A stretch of DNA of 64,000 bases from Microbacterium festucae (lineage in GTDB: Bacteria > Actinomycetota > Actinomycetes > Actinomycetales > Microbacteriaceae): the NCBI RefSeq assembly GCF_025421715.1, contig NZ_JAOEFC010000001.1, positions 558,001 through 622,000 of the forward strand, written 5' to 3'. This document shows, piece after piece, positions 8,747 through 18,303 of this stretch. The notes beneath the pieces are model-generated. The model had not been told where the DNA came from, searched no databases, and saw only the letters and a list, made by a program, of their open reading frames with translations. Position 1 is the stretch's first letter. Each line of letters begins with the position of its first letter. The translations under genes and the position numbers were made by a program.

Positions 8747-9952
8747 TCACGCCTCCCAGCGGTAGCGGCCGCCGGCGGCGGCGAACTCGGCGGCCACCGC
8801 GGCGCGCAGGGCAGGGTCGGCCAGGTAGTCGACGGCGGTGGAGGCGAGGGCTGCGGCCGCGTCGACGAGCGCGTCGAGGGCCGGCGGCAGCACCGTGAGG
8901 CCCGCGAAGGCGGCGTTGTGCGGGAAGACGTCGTCGGGGCCGCCGAGGCCGATGGCGGGGTGGATGGCGGGGAGGAACCGACTGACGTTGCCCATGTCGG
9001 TCGACGGCCCGCCGGGCGCGCCGTCGGAGGGAGGCGGCACGTCCCAGCCGCGCGCGGCGAGGGCGTGCACCCAGCGCTCCGAGAGTGCGACGTTGGTCTG
9101 CAGCGGCAGGTAGGGCGGCACCGGATCGAGTTCGATCTCGGCGCGGGTGCCGGTGGCCAGGGCCGCGCCCTCGAGCACCGCGACGACGCGGTCGGTGAGA
9201 TCCCGCAGCGTGTCGACCTCGGCCGAACGCACGTAGAACAGCGCGGCCGCGCGCTCGGGGACGATGTTGGGCGCCGCACCCCCGTCGGTGATGATCCCGT
9301 GGATGCGGTCGGTGGGGAGGATGTGCTGACGCAGCTGCGCGACGCCCTGGTAGGCGGTGACGACGCCGTCGAGCGCGTTCCTGCCCTGCCAGGGGGCGCC
9401 GGCGGCGTGGGCGGCGCGTCCGTGGTAGGTCACGGCGATGCGCCGCACCCCGGTCGTGCGCTGGCCGCGCACCGACCCGGTGACCGAGCCGCTGGTCGGG
9501 TGCACCATGCCCGCGGCATCCACGTCGTCGAATCCACCGGCGCGCAGGATGATCTCCTTGCCGCCGCCGTTCTCCTCGGCGGGGGTGCCGATGAGCGACA
9601 GCCGACCGCCGAGCCGCTCGACCTCGGGGGCCGCGGCCAGGAAGGCGCCGACCGCGACGGCGGCGATGACGTTGTGACCGCAGGCGTGGCCGATACCGGG
9701 CAGCGCGTCGTACTCGGCGATGATCGCGAAGTGCGGGCCGCCGGTGCCGACGTGGGCGTGCACGGCGGTGTCGAGGCCGAAAGCCCCCACCTCGGCGGCG
9801 ACGCCGTGGGCGGCGAGCAGGCTCGCCACCTGTGCCGCCGACGCGTGCTCCTCGAACCCGACCTCGGGCCGGGCGTGCAGCGCCGCGACGAGCTCGGCGA
9901 GCTCGGGGCGCAGCGCCTCGACGCGGGCGGCGCGGTCGGCCGCCGCGGTCAC
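8747..9952 (-). CDS. M20 family metallo-amidohydrolase
   Basis: 401 residues. Metal-binding motifs typical of the M20D/AbgB-like amidohydrolases are present: GHACGHN (residues ~100-106) and PAEENGGGK, with the later ATRG-type region and a C-terminal HNAAF. Such enzymes split N-acyl-amino acids, aminobenzoyl-glutamate or similar amides in the cytoplasm. The GTG start overlaps the VOC gene's stop as GTGA, showing translational coupling, so it belongs to the nine-gene transporter/monooxygenase operon. It may cleave the imported substrate or the product of the oxygenase; the compound is unknown. Confidence 0.88.
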   Translation of the reverse strand: MTAAADRAARVEALRPELAELVAALHARPEVGFEEHASAAQVASLLAAHGVAAEVGAFGLDTAVHAHVGTGGPHFAIIAEYDALPGIGHACGHNVIAAVAVGAFLAAAPEVERLGGRLSLIGTPAEENGGGKEIILRAGGFDDVDAAGMVHPTSGSVTGSVRGQRTTGVRRIAVTYHGRAAHAAGAPWQGRNALDGVVTAYQGVAQLRQHILPTDRIHGIITDGGAAPNIVPERAAALFYVRSAEVDTLRDLTDRVVAVLEGAALATGTRAEIELDPVPPYLPLQTNVALSERWVHALAARGWDVPPPSDGAPGGPSTDMGNVSRFLPAIHPAIGLGGPDDVFPHNAAFAGLTVLPPALDALVDAAAALASTAVDYLADPALRAAVAAEFAAAGGRYRWEA

Positions 9953-10596
9953 AGCTCGACCAGCGCCCCGTCTGCGCGGCGCAGCGTCAGCCGGTAGCCC
10001 GATTCGGCACCGGTCTCGACCTCTGCCACCCCGTCGCCGAGGCCCAGGGCGCCCAGCACCGCGCGCAGCGGGGCCGGGTCGGGCTCGACGCGGGTGAACG
10101 AGACGAGCTCGAGCGCGGGGATCGCGCTGGTGCCCGGCTGCGCCGTGGTGCCCCAGTCGATGAGGAACGGCACGTCGAGACGGTGGTGCTCCCCGCGGGT
10201 GAGCCGCCACTCGAGCAGCTCGCCGCTGGGGGTGCGTCGCGACAGGTCGCTGACGTCGCCCGGGTCGAAGCCGCGCGCGCGTGCGGCGGCGACCACCCCG
10301 TCGATGTCGGCGGGGTGCACCGCGTAGGCCTGGATGCGGGGGGCGGTGAGGCTCGAGATGCCGAAGGTCGCCGGCAGGTCGGGCTCGGCGCGGTCGGGGT
10401 TCGGGCCGATGAGCTCGATGTACTGCGGGCCGCGCACGCCGTCGACCGTGAGGGCGACCAGGGCGTTGGCCGTGCCGGTGGGGTGGGCCCCGCCCGGGGC
10501 GGCGATGACCCCGGTGCGCTCGGCGAACCAGTCCACCACTCCCGCCAGGTCGGGACCGGCGATGACGATGTGGTCGAGAAGGGTGGGAATGCTCAT
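9949..10596 (-). CDS. VOC superfamily (glyoxalase-like) protein
   Basis: 215 residues. It opens with LLDHIVIAGPDL, the first beta strand carrying a metal-ligand His of vicinal-oxygen-chelate proteins, and contains QYIELIGPNPD, the usual ligand-bearing second strand with Glu. The second half repeats a weaker version of the fold (IPALELVSFTRVEPD), as in the glyoxalase-like-domain family. Members are dioxygenases, isomerases, lyases or binding proteins. Start and stop both overlap neighbours by four bases, placing it inside the operon. The reaction is unknown. Confidence 0.8.
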   Translation of the reverse strand: MSIPTLLDHIVIAGPDLAGVVDWFAERTGVIAAPGGAHPTGTANALVALTVDGVRGPQYIELIGPNPDRAEPDLPATFGISSLTAPRIQAYAVHPADIDGVVAAARARGFDPGDVSDLSRRTPSGELLEWRLTRGEHHRLDVPFLIDWGTTAQPGTSAIPALELVSFTRVEPDPAPLRAVLGALGLGDGVAEVETGAESGYRLTLRRADGALVEL

Positions 10597-11216
10597 GCGG
10601 CACCTCGCTGTCGGGACGGGACTTCGGGCTCTCCGAGGGAGAGCATCAGGCGGTTGGCCCAGTTGAAGAACGCGGCGCCGTTGACGACGTCGACGATCTC
10701 GGCGTCGCCGAGGCCGGCGCCGCGCAGCGCGGCGATGTCGCCCTGACCGAAGGACAGCGGCGTCTCGGCGAGGGCGACCGAGGCGGCCACGACGGCGTTC
10801 CACGTCGGGTCGCCGAGGTCGGTGTCGACCCCCTCGTCGAGCAGCTGCTGCACCTCGCGCTCCCGCCCCGACTCGCGGATGGCCGCGGCGGCGTGCACTG
10901 AGGCGCAGAAGACGCAGCCGTTGCGGCGCGAGGTGGCCGCCGCCGCGAGCTCGCGCTCGGCGCGACCGATGCCGCCGGTGGTGTTGAAGAAGATGTCGAG
11001 GTCGGTGAGGGTGCGTGCCCGCAGGGCCTCGGGGTCGCGGGCGAGCAGCCGGAAGTAGGGCATCTTGGCGCGTGCGGGCTCGATGAGGGCATCGCGCTGC
11101 AGGTCGGTGAGCTCGTCTTCGGCGACCGGCAGCAGCCACGGCACCCAGCCGAGCCCCTGCGCCGTGAAGGCCTCGGGGCGGGCGAGGTCTTGGTGGTCGG
11201 TGATGAGGGCGGTCAT
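10593..11216 (-). CDS. Alkylhydroperoxidase-domain protein (Avi_7169-like)
   Basis: 207 residues with the AhpD/carboxymuconolactone-decarboxylase core. The motif NGCVFCASVH (two Cys and a His, after a conserved Glu) is the peroxidase proton-relay site of AhpD proteins, so both redox cysteines are present. It matches the protein family usually found next to a KPN_01858-type luciferase-like oxygenase and a second CMD protein, exactly as here. It may remove peroxide formed by the flavin enzyme or act on a hydroperoxide intermediate. It overlaps the VOC gene by ATGA and follows the other CMD gene by one base. Confidence 0.85.
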   Translation of the reverse strand: MTALITDHQDLARPEAFTAQGLGWVPWLLPVAEDELTDLQRDALIEPARAKMPYFRLLARDPEALRARTLTDLDIFFNTTGGIGRAERELAAAATSRRNGCVFCASVHAAAAIRESGREREVQQLLDEGVDTDLGDPTWNAVVAASVALAETPLSFGQGDIAALRGAGLGDAEIVDVVNGAAFFNWANRLMLSLGEPEVPSRQRGAA

Positions 11217-11217
11217 G

Positions 11218-11838
11218 TCAGGCTCCTTCGGTGACCAGGGTCGCGGCGGCGGGGGCCGGGGCGGCGGCGAGCACGCGCAGCCCCCACGCCACCCGCAGCT
11301 GGAAGCTGAGGAAAGCGATCAGCTGCGACAGCGAGACGATGTCGTCGGCGCTCCACCCGGCATCCACGAGATGCTGCAGTGCTTCCGGCCGCGCCTCCCG
11401 CGGGCGGAAGACGAGCAGGTGGGCGTGCGTGAGGGCGGCCTCGAGGCGCGCGCCGACGCCCGCCGGGGCGCTCCAGCGCAGCCCGTCGACGCCCTCGGCC
11501 TGGAGGCCCGGCTCGCGGTACTGCCCGTAGGGGCCCGTCGTGGCCGCGGCGCCCGCGGCATCGGCGACCGGCGCGACCAGCGCGGGGGCCTCGTCGGCCA
11601 GCAGGTCGCCGTAGAAGTCGGTCGCCGCGTCGAAGCCGTGCAGCCGGGCGACGAACGCGGCCACCGCGTAGCGCTCCGACAGCGGGAAGGTGCCCGGCTC
11701 GGCGGGCTCCAGCAGCGCCTCGAAGCTGCGCTGGGCGTTCTCGCGCGCCTGCGGGCGCTCGTCGCGCACGGCGGCGAGCCGGTCGCCGGGCCGGATGCCC
11801 GCGAGCAGATCGATGATGTCGGCGGTGGGCTGACTCAT
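11218..11838 (-). CDS. CMD-domain protein (Avi_7170-like)
   Basis: 206 residues of the carboxymuconolactone-decarboxylase/AhpD fold, but without the CxxC redox pair: the equivalent region reads EALTHAHLLVFRPRE. It is therefore probably not a peroxidase and may be a partner subunit of the Cys-containing paralogue encoded next. The pair, together with a luciferase-like monooxygenase and ABC transporter, is the recognised context of this family. It overlaps the monooxygenase stop by four bases. Confidence 0.8.
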   Translation of the reverse strand: MSQPTADIIDLLAGIRPGDRLAAVRDERPQARENAQRSFEALLEPAEPGTFPLSERYAVAAFVARLHGFDAATDFYGDLLADEAPALVAPVADAAGAAATTGPYGQYREPGLQAEGVDGLRWSAPAGVGARLEAALTHAHLLVFRPREARPEALQHLVDAGWSADDIVSLSQLIAFLSFQLRVAWGLRVLAAAPAPAAATLVTEGA

Positions 11839-12905
11839 GAGATTCCTTCCGGAGTGGTCGAGACGGGGATGCGGTGGGCGTCGTGGAGGTCGCGCGCGGC
11901 CTCCGCGCCGACGGCGAGGCCGAGGCGCGGCGCCACCTCTTCGGCGAGCAGCTGCAGCGAGCGCAGGGTGAGCTCGTGGGTCGCGGCGATCGAGTGCACC
12001 TGGAACGACACGTCGCTGGCGGCCCCGAGGGTGCGGTCCTGCGCGAGCGAGGCGACCACCTCGTCGACGGTGCCGACGTGGGTGTCGGTGATGCGCACGA
12101 GCGCGTCGATGCCGAGCCCATCGGTGTCGATGCCGAACATGCTCTGCGCGAGGCGGCGCAGCCCGTCGTCGGCCAGTTCGAGCGCCCGCGTGCGGTCGGC
12201 CTCGTCGACGACCAGGGCGGTGCGGGAGGCGAGCACGCGGAACGGGGCGCCGGCGGGGAGCGCCTCGCGATAGGCGTCGATGATCGGCAGCTGCAGGTCG
12301 TGCAGCGGCGCGTCGGGGGCGCCGGCGGGGCGCGGCTGGGTGCGGGAGAGCATGAGGCCGTCGCCGTTCTCGCCGGCGCGGCGGCCGCCGTCGACCGAGA
12401 ACGTCGCCTGCCAGATGCGCTCGGCGAGGTCGCCGCCGCCCGGGTAGATGTGCGAGTCGGTGCCGCGCACGCCGCGGCCGGCGAGCGCGTCGGTGAACAC
12501 GCCGAGGTGGTCGGCGAAGATCTCGCGCCGACGGTCGGCGTCCTGGCCGAACGCGGCGAACGACGACGGGGTGCCGCCCGAGGCCACGCCCAGCTGCACG
12601 CGGCCGCCGCTCAGGTGGTCGAGCACGGCGGCATCCTCTGCGGCGCGCAGCGGGTCGTCGATCGGCAGGGTCACCACGCCCGTGGCCAGCGCGATGCGCG
12701 AGGTGCGCTGGGCGGCGGTGGCCAGCAGCACGAACGGCGACGGCAGGCCGCCCTCGTCTTCGCCGAAGTGGTGCTGCGCGACCCACGCCGAGGCGAACCC
12801 CGAGCGTTCGGCCTGGTCGATCTGCTCCAGCGCGAACCGGTAGCGCTCGGCCGCGGAGACGGGTTCGAGCAACCGGGTGAAAAAGCCCAATCGTGGTCCG
12901 GTCAT
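11835..12905 (-). CDS. Luciferase-like FMN-dependent monooxygenase (KPN_01858-like)
   Basis: 356 residues of the bacterial-luciferase-like (LLM) TIM barrel. It has the N-terminal strand RLGFFTRL, the WVAQHHFGED loop with the conserved His-His-Phe, and LSGGRVQLGVASGG, the flavin-phosphate-binding loop. These enzymes use reduced FMN and oxygen to oxidise sulfonates, amines or ketones. No dedicated flavin reductase is adjacent, so reduced FMN must come from elsewhere. It overlaps the ABC ATPase gene by ATGA. The physiological substrate is unknown; import by the linked peptide-type transporter suggests a small organic compound taken up from outside. Confidence 0.87.
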   Translation of the reverse strand: MTGPRLGFFTRLLEPVSAAERYRFALEQIDQAERSGFASAWVAQHHFGEDEGGLPSPFVLLATAAQRTSRIALATGVVTLPIDDPLRAAEDAAVLDHLSGGRVQLGVASGGTPSSFAAFGQDADRRREIFADHLGVFTDALAGRGVRGTDSHIYPGGGDLAERIWQATFSVDGGRRAGENGDGLMLSRTQPRPAGAPDAPLHDLQLPIIDAYREALPAGAPFRVLASRTALVVDEADRTRALELADDGLRRLAQSMFGIDTDGLGIDALVRITDTHVGTVDEVVASLAQDRTLGAASDVSFQVHSIAATHELTLRSLQLLAEEVAPRLGLAVGAEAARDLHDAHRIPVSTTPEGIS

Positions 12906-14575
12906 GCGGGCACCTCTCTGTCGACGGGGACGGTGGTTCGCGGCGCGGCGGGCGATCCGGCACGCAGCGACGCGCCGGGGATCGCGGCCAGCAGCTGCCG
13001 CGTGTAGTCGTGCTGCGGGTCGTCGAACACGGCCTGTGCGGTGCCGAACTCGACCTGTCGGCCGCGCTGCAGCACCGAGACGGTGTCGGAGATCTGCCGC
13101 ACGACGGCGAGGTCGTGCGAGATGAACACGTAGGTGAGGCCGAGCTCGGCCTGCAGGCGGGCGAGCAGGCGCAGGATCTGGGCCTGCACGGTCACGTCGA
13201 GGGCCGACACCGCCTCGTCGAGCACCACCAGCTGGGGTTCGACGATGAGCGCGCGGGCGATCGCGACGCGCTGCCGCTGGCCGCCGGAGAGTTCGTGCGG
13301 ATGCCGCGTGGCGATCTCGGGGGCCAGTGCGACCAGCTCGAGGTGGTGCGCCACCCGGTCGGGGCGGTCGCCGCGATCGCCGATGCCGAAGTTGCGCAGC
13401 GGCTCGGTGAGGATCGCGGCCACCGACTGACGGGGATCCAGCGACGCGTAGGGGTTCTGGTAGACCAGCTGGGTGGTGCGATGGAACTCCCGACGGGAGC
13501 GCAGCGCCGTCACGTCGGTGTCGCCCACGCGCACGTCCCCCGCGGTGGGGCGCGAGAACCCGGCGACGATGCGGCCGGTGGTGGTCTTGCCCGAGCCGGA
13601 CTCGCCGACCAGCGCGTGGGTCGTCCCCCGCGGCACGGTGAACGAGACGTCGTCGACGGCGCGCAGCGGTCCGCGGCCGGGGCGGCGGAACTCCTGCGTG
13701 ATGCCCTGCACCGCCACGAGCGGCGGCTCGTCGGCGTCGACCTGCGGCCGCGTGCGCTCGACCACGCTGGTCAGCGACGGGGCGTCGGCCAGCAGGGTGC
13801 GGGTGTAGTCGGCGGTGGGCGCGGTGAGCACCTGGCTCGAAGGCCCCGCCTCCTGCACCTGACCGCCGCGCAGCACGACGACGTCGTCGGCCCGGTCGGC
13901 GGCGACGGCGAGGTCGTGGGTGATGAAGAGGATGCCGGTTCCCGACTCGGCGCGCAGGTCGTCGAGCAGGTCGAGAACCGTGCGCTGCACGGTCACATCC
14001 AGCGCGCTGGTGGGCTCGTCGGCGATGATCAGCTCGGGCTCCAGCGCCAGGGCGGCCGCGATCAGCACGCGCTGCCGCATCCCGCCCGACAGCTCATGCG
14101 GATGCTGACGCGCCCGCGCCTCGGGATCGTCGATGCCCACGCGGCCGAGCAGGTCGATGACCCGCGCGTCGATCTTGCGGCGGTCGCTCCAGCCGTGGAT
14201 GCGCAGCGCCTCGCCGACGCTCGCGCCGATCGTCGTGACGGGGTTGAGCGAGTTGCCGGGGTCTTGCGGGATGAGGGCGATGCACCGGCCGCGCAGGCGC
14301 CGCCACCGCTTCTCGGAGAGGCCGACGAGTTCGGTGGCGCCGTCGCGGCGCTCATTGAGCACGATGCTGCCGCCGGCGACCCGGCCGTTGGCGGCGAGCA
14401 GGCCGATGACGGCCTGGGCGACGGTGGACTTGCCCGAGCCGGACTCCCCCACCAGCGCGGTGACGGCGCCCGCCTGCACGTCGAGCGAGACGCCGCGGAC
14501 GGCCTCGACGGGGCCTCGGCGGGTGCGGTACTGCACCGCGAGGTCGCGGATGGACAGCAGCGGTTGCGCGCTCAT
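12902..14575 (-). CDS. Dual-domain peptide/nickel-type ABC transporter ATP-binding protein
   Basis: 557 residues holding two complete ATPase domains, equivalent to a DppD-DppF fusion. Each domain has a Walker A (GESGSGKST near residue 44; GESGSGKTT in the second half), a signature (LSGGMRQRV and LSGGQRQRV) and a Walker B ([12 protein letters not shown] and [12 protein letters not shown]). In the second domain the usual DEP is DEA, a common variant. It energises import through the two permeases encoded just upstream, and overlaps the second permease gene by four bases. Confidence 0.93.
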   Translation of the reverse strand: MSAQPLLSIRDLAVQYRTRRGPVEAVRGVSLDVQAGAVTALVGESGSGKSTVAQAVIGLLAANGRVAGGSIVLNERRDGATELVGLSEKRWRRLRGRCIALIPQDPGNSLNPVTTIGASVGEALRIHGWSDRRKIDARVIDLLGRVGIDDPEARARQHPHELSGGMRQRVLIAAALALEPELIIADEPTSALDVTVQRTVLDLLDDLRAESGTGILFITHDLAVAADRADDVVVLRGGQVQEAGPSSQVLTAPTADYTRTLLADAPSLTSVVERTRPQVDADEPPLVAVQGITQEFRRPGRGPLRAVDDVSFTVPRGTTHALVGESGSGKTTTGRIVAGFSRPTAGDVRVGDTDVTALRSRREFHRTTQLVYQNPYASLDPRQSVAAILTEPLRNFGIGDRGDRPDRVAHHLELVALAPEIATRHPHELSGGQRQRVAIARALIVEPQLVVLDEAVSALDVTVQAQILRLLARLQAELGLTYVFISHDLAVVRQISDTVSVLQRGRQVEFGTAQAVFDDPQHDYTRQLLAAIPGASLRAGSPAAPRTTVPVDREVPA

Positions 14576-15438
14576 ACGGCATCCCCTCCCCGGATCGACT
14601 GGCTGAACCTGTTGGTGGCGAGCACGACGAGCACCACCACGATGCCGGGCAGCACCGTGAGCCACCACGCCGTGGCCACGTAGTTGCGGCCCTCGGCGAT
14701 GAGCAGGCCCCACTCAGGGGTGGGCGGCGGCGCCCCGTAGCCGAGGAAGCCGAGGGTGGAGATCTGCAGGATCGCCGATCCCAGCTGGAGGGCGGCCAGG
14801 GCGATGACGGGCGTGAGGGAGTTGGGGAGGATGTGGCGCCACAGCACGCTGAAGAACGTGCCGCCGGCCCCGTAGGCGGCCTCGACGTACTCGCTGACCC
14901 GCACGCTCACCACCCGCGACCGCGCCAGGCGGGCGAACACGGCGATCGAGGTGACACCCACGGCGATGGCTGCGCTGGTGGTGCCGAAGCCGAGCAGGAT
15001 GACGACGCTGAGCGAGAGCAGCAGGGCGGGGATGGCCAGCAGCACGTCGACCACGCGCATGAGCACCTCGTCGACGACGCCGCCCACCGCACCGGCGACC
15101 ACACCCATCGCGGTGCCGACGACGAGGCCGACGGCCACGGCGATGAGCGCGCCGATGATCGACTGCGAGGCGCCGTAGATGACCCGCGCGTACAGGTCGC
15201 GCCCGGTGGCGTCGGTGCCGAACCAGTGCTCGGCGCTCGGCGCCTGCAGCGACGGGGCGACCGTCTCGGTGGGGCTCTGCGCGGTGAACAGGCCCGGCGC
15301 CAGGGCCCACGCGACGGCGATGAGGATGATCAGCGCGGGGATGAGGAACCCGGGACGCAGCAGCGCCGGCCAGGCCGCGCGCGAACCGCGCGGGGCGGCC
15401 GGCGGCGGGGAGACGGGGGCGGGGGCGATCGCGGTCAT
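14572..15438 (-). CDS. ABC transporter permease, DppC-like
   Basis: 288 residues with a short Pro/Ala-rich cytoplasmic N-terminus and about six membrane helices. The oligopeptide-permease C-subunit segments are visible: HWFGTDATGRDLYARVIYG after the first helix, and the EAA-like coupling loop ending with YGAGGTFFSVLWRHILPN. It forms the membrane channel with the DppB-like subunit and is energised by the fused ATPase. Start and stop overlap both neighbours as ATGA. Confidence 0.92.
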   Translation of the reverse strand: MTAIAPAPVSPPPAAPRGSRAAWPALLRPGFLIPALIILIAVAWALAPGLFTAQSPTETVAPSLQAPSAEHWFGTDATGRDLYARVIYGASQSIIGALIAVAVGLVVGTAMGVVAGAVGGVVDEVLMRVVDVLLAIPALLLSLSVVILLGFGTTSAAIAVGVTSIAVFARLARSRVVSVRVSEYVEAAYGAGGTFFSVLWRHILPNSLTPVIALAALQLGSAILQISTLGFLGYGAPPPTPEWGLLIAEGRNYVATAWWLTVLPGIVVVLVVLATNRFSQSIRGGDAV

Positions 15439-16457
15439 CGGTGATCTCCGGCTGCGGCGACGTCCGCGTGCAGTTCGCTCGTGAGGGTCAGTTCGCTCGC
15501 CGTCGTCGTCGGGGCGTTGCGCGCACGACGGCCGGGCGTGCGCAGGCGCGCGTCGAGCACGGGGTAGAGCAGGTCGACGATCAGGTTGATCGTGACGAAG
15601 GCCACGGTGGAGATCACCACGACCGCCAGCAGCACGGGGGTGTCGCGGTTGGCCACCGCCTGCGCGGTGAGCTGGCCGATGCCGGCGCGGGCGAACACGG
15701 TCTCGGTGACGACCGCGCCGCCGACCAGTTCACCGAACAGCAGGCCCGCCATCGTGAGGGTCGGCAGCAGCGCGTTGCGGGCGACGTTGCGCCACAGCAG
15801 CCACGAGGTCGTGGCGCCGCGGGCGCGCACGACGGTGACGAACGGCTGCTCGCGCACCTCGTCGATGCTGCGCATCAGCACCTGCGCCAAGGGGGCGGCG
15901 ATGGGGATGGCGAGGGTGATGACCGGCAGGATGAGCGCCTGCACCGGGTCGGCGCCGATGACCGGCACCAGGCCCAGCCGGAACGAGAAGATCTGGATGA
16001 GGATGATGCCGATCCAGAACACCGGCAGCGACACGAACAGCGGCGGCAGGCTGCGGAAGATGCGCCGCAGCCACCCTCCCGCGCCGTAGGTGGCCGTGAA
16101 CGCGATGGTCACGCCGAGGAAGATCGCCAGGATGAGGCCGAGCACGGCGAGCACGAGGGTCTCGGGCAGGGCCGCGGCGATGAGGTCGGAGACGGCCGCG
16201 CCGCTGGCCACCGAGTAGCCGAAGTCGCCGGTGAGGAAGCCCGCGATCGAGAGGAAGTACTGCACGATGAGGGGCTCGTCGGCGCCCAGCGATTCACGGA
16301 TCGCCTGGATCTGATCGGGCGTCAGGCCGAGCTCGGGGCTGGCATAGCGCGCGATGATCGCGTCGCCGGGCAGCGCCGCCAGCAGCAGATAGGCGGCCGT
16401 GTAAGCCAGGGCGAGCACGAGGATCGCCTGGCCGACACGGCGCAGAACGTATGACAT
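15435..16457 (-). CDS. ABC transporter permease, DppB-like
   Basis: 340 residues. The start MSYVLRRVGQAILVLALAY is the typical N-terminal helix of DppB/OppB, followed by a periplasm-side-equivalent domain and the EAA coupling loop around VVRARGATTSWLLWRNVARN. It pairs with the DppC-like protein. It begins 104 bases after the binding-protein gene, and two strong hairpins occupy the gap. The C-terminal ~30 residues are an unusual Thr-rich polar tail. Confidence 0.92.
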   Translation of the reverse strand: MSYVLRRVGQAILVLALAYTAAYLLLAALPGDAIIARYASPELGLTPDQIQAIRESLGADEPLIVQYFLSIAGFLTGDFGYSVASGAAVSDLIAAALPETLVLAVLGLILAIFLGVTIAFTATYGAGGWLRRIFRSLPPLFVSLPVFWIGIILIQIFSFRLGLVPVIGADPVQALILPVITLAIPIAAPLAQVLMRSIDEVREQPFVTVVRARGATTSWLLWRNVARNALLPTLTMAGLLFGELVGGAVVTETVFARAGIGQLTAQAVANRDTPVLLAVVVISTVAFVTINLIVDLLYPVLDARLRTPGRRARNAPTTTASELTLTSELHADVAAAGDHR

Positions 16458-16476
16458 GGGGCTCTCCTGGGACAGT

Positions 16477-16553
16477 GCCGATGCGGGCGCATCGGCGGGG
16501 TGTCACGAACGACGGTGCCGTCCGGGACCGCCGCGAGGGCGGCCCCGGACGGC
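16477..16553 (-). promoter_or_regulatory. Two intercistronic stem-loops between binding-protein and permease genes
   Basis: Hairpin 1 (16477-16496) has an 8-bp perfect stem GCCGATGC with a 4-base loop. Hairpin 2 (16517-16553) has a 10-bp outer stem GCCGTCCGGG with an inner CCGCC/GGCGG stem and a GCGA loop. There is no U-run, so read-through is expected. Such structures protect the 3' end of the upstream message or act as partial terminators, giving more binding protein than permease. That effect here is inferred. Confidence 0.7.
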
Positions 16554-16561
16554 GGAAGGGG

Positions 16562-18217
16562 TCAGCCGGCGAGCCAGGTCGAGTAGAACGACGGGCGTCC
16601 CACCGACTCGGTCGCGAAGCCCTGCACCTTGTCGGTGAGCCCGAACACCTGCGGCTCCTCGAAGATCGGCAGGATGTAGGCGTTCTCGGCGAGGTACTGC
16701 TGGGCCGCGGCCGAGGCCGCCTGCCGCTGCTCGGTGGTGGGCTCCGAGGCGATGGCCTGCAGCAGCTCGTCGAGCGTGGCGTCACCGAGCGACCCGTCGG
16801 CCTTGTCGAAGTTCACCAGCGTGTTGCGGTTCTTCGAGAAGTACTGCGACTTGAGAACGTCGAAGTCGGCGCGGCCGACCATCGAGTGGTACACCTGGAT
16901 CGTGCTCGGGTCGAGCGAGGCGGCCGTCTGGGCGGCCATGTCGCCGGCGAACAGGTCCACCTTGATGCCGAGCTTGCCCAGCTGCTCCTGGATGAGGGTC
17001 ACGACCTCCTTGGAGCGCGGCTGCGGCAGGGCCTCGTTGAAGGTCAGCGACAGCGTCTCGCCGTCCTTCTCGCGCAGGCCGTCGGCACCCAGCTCCCAGC
17101 CGGCCTCGTCGAGCAGGTCGGCGGCCTTCTCGGGGTCGTAGGCGTAGTACTCCGACGTGTCGATGTAGCCGAGCGCCGTGGTGGCCAGTGCGCCGGTGGC
17201 CAGCGGGTAGCTGTCGGTGAACAGCGTGTCGACGATCTGCTGCCGGTCGATGCCCGCGATGAGCGCCTGACGCACCTTCAGGTCGGCCAGACGCGGCTCG
17301 CGGAAGCGGAAGCTCAGGCCGTTGTTGACGCCGTTGGTCGCCGCCGCGTGCAGCGACAGCCCGGATGCCGCGAACTGCGCCTCGTCGGGGGCTTCGATGC
17401 CGCGGGCGATGTCGGCCTGACCGGCCACGACGGTGCCGACGCGCACGCTGTCTTCGGCGGCCACGACGTAGTCGATGCCGTCGAGGTAGGCACGGCCCTG
17501 GTGCTCGAGCGACGCGGGCGCCCAGTCGTAGTCGTCACGCGCGGTGAGCGTGGTGGAGGTGCCGATGGCCTCGTCGGAGATGACGAACGGTCCGCTGCCG
17601 ATGATCTCGGGCGCGTTGCCGGGACCGAACTGCTCGCTGGTGCGGTCGAGCGTGGCGTCGGAGAGCAGGCCCGAGTTGATGGTCGAGACCGCCTGCGCGA
17701 AGCCGGGCGACGGGGCGGTGAAGTGGAACACGACGGTGTCGTCGCCGGTGACCTCGCCGCGGTCGTAGTTGTTGATCGCCTCCGAGATCGGCAGGGCGCG
17801 GGCGGTGTCGCCCGTGCCGAACAGGTCGAGGTTCTTCACGACGTTCTCGGCGGTCAGGGCGCTGCCGTCCGAGTAGGTGACGTCGTCGCGGATGGTGAAC
17901 GTGTACTCGGTGGCGTCGTCGTTGACCGTGTAGTCGGTCGCGATCCACGGCTCGAGCTCGAGCGTCTCGGGGTTCTGGTAGAGCAGGCGGTCGGTGATGT
18001 TGTTGACGATGCCGCCGTTGGGGTAGAAGCCCGCCGACGGCGGGTACAGGGTGCCCCAGGTCTGCGGCTCCAGGTAGGTCAGCGTGCCGCCCTGCTGGGG
18101 TTCGCCGGCCGGTTCGCTGGGTGCGGCGGTGCCGCCGCCGGACGAGCATCCGGCGATGAGGGCGGCCACGGCGGCGGTCGAGACCACGGCCAGGATCGCG
18201 CGGGTGAATCTGGGCAT
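16562..18217 (-). CDS. ABC transporter substrate-binding lipoprotein (family 5, KPN_01854-like)
   Basis: 551 residues. The lipoprotein signal has basic residues, a hydrophobic stretch and the lipobox LIAGC, then a Ser/Gly linker, so the protein is anchored outside the membrane. The body is the peptide/nickel-type binding fold, with conserved early segments such as IVNNITDRLLYQNPETLE and WIATDYTVNDDATEYTFTIR. It is the first gene of the nine-gene operon and has its own 190-base upstream region with a tandem 15-bp repeat. Association with the luciferase-like and CMD genes matches the KPN_01854-type transporter family, whose ligand is not known. Confidence 0.9.
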   Translation of the reverse strand: MPRFTRAILAVVSTAAVAALIAGCSSGGGTAAPSEPAGEPQQGGTLTYLEPQTWGTLYPPSAGFYPNGGIVNNITDRLLYQNPETLELEPWIATDYTVNDDATEYTFTIRDDVTYSDGSALTAENVVKNLDLFGTGDTARALPISEAINNYDRGEVTGDDTVVFHFTAPSPGFAQAVSTINSGLLSDATLDRTSEQFGPGNAPEIIGSGPFVISDEAIGTSTTLTARDDYDWAPASLEHQGRAYLDGIDYVVAAEDSVRVGTVVAGQADIARGIEAPDEAQFAASGLSLHAAATNGVNNGLSFRFREPRLADLKVRQALIAGIDRQQIVDTLFTDSYPLATGALATTALGYIDTSEYYAYDPEKAADLLDEAGWELGADGLREKDGETLSLTFNEALPQPRSKEVVTLIQEQLGKLGIKVDLFAGDMAAQTAASLDPSTIQVYHSMVGRADFDVLKSQYFSKNRNTLVNFDKADGSLGDATLDELLQAIASEPTTEQRQAASAAAQQYLAENAYILPIFEEPQVFGLTDKVQGFATESVGRPSFYSTWLAG

Positions 18218-18303
18218 GAGGGCTCCTCGATGGCGCGCGGGCGCCGGTGCGGGTGACGGGGCCCCCAGCCCACCACAGCAGTGCCCGCGGACAGGCCTCG
18301 GGT

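Noticed and set aside
8747..10603. A single long fused protein of VOC antisense-frame and M20 domains
   Set aside because: The frame upstream of 9952 reads as a shadow of the VOC gene; the GTGA overlap at 9949-9952 gives the usual M20 length.
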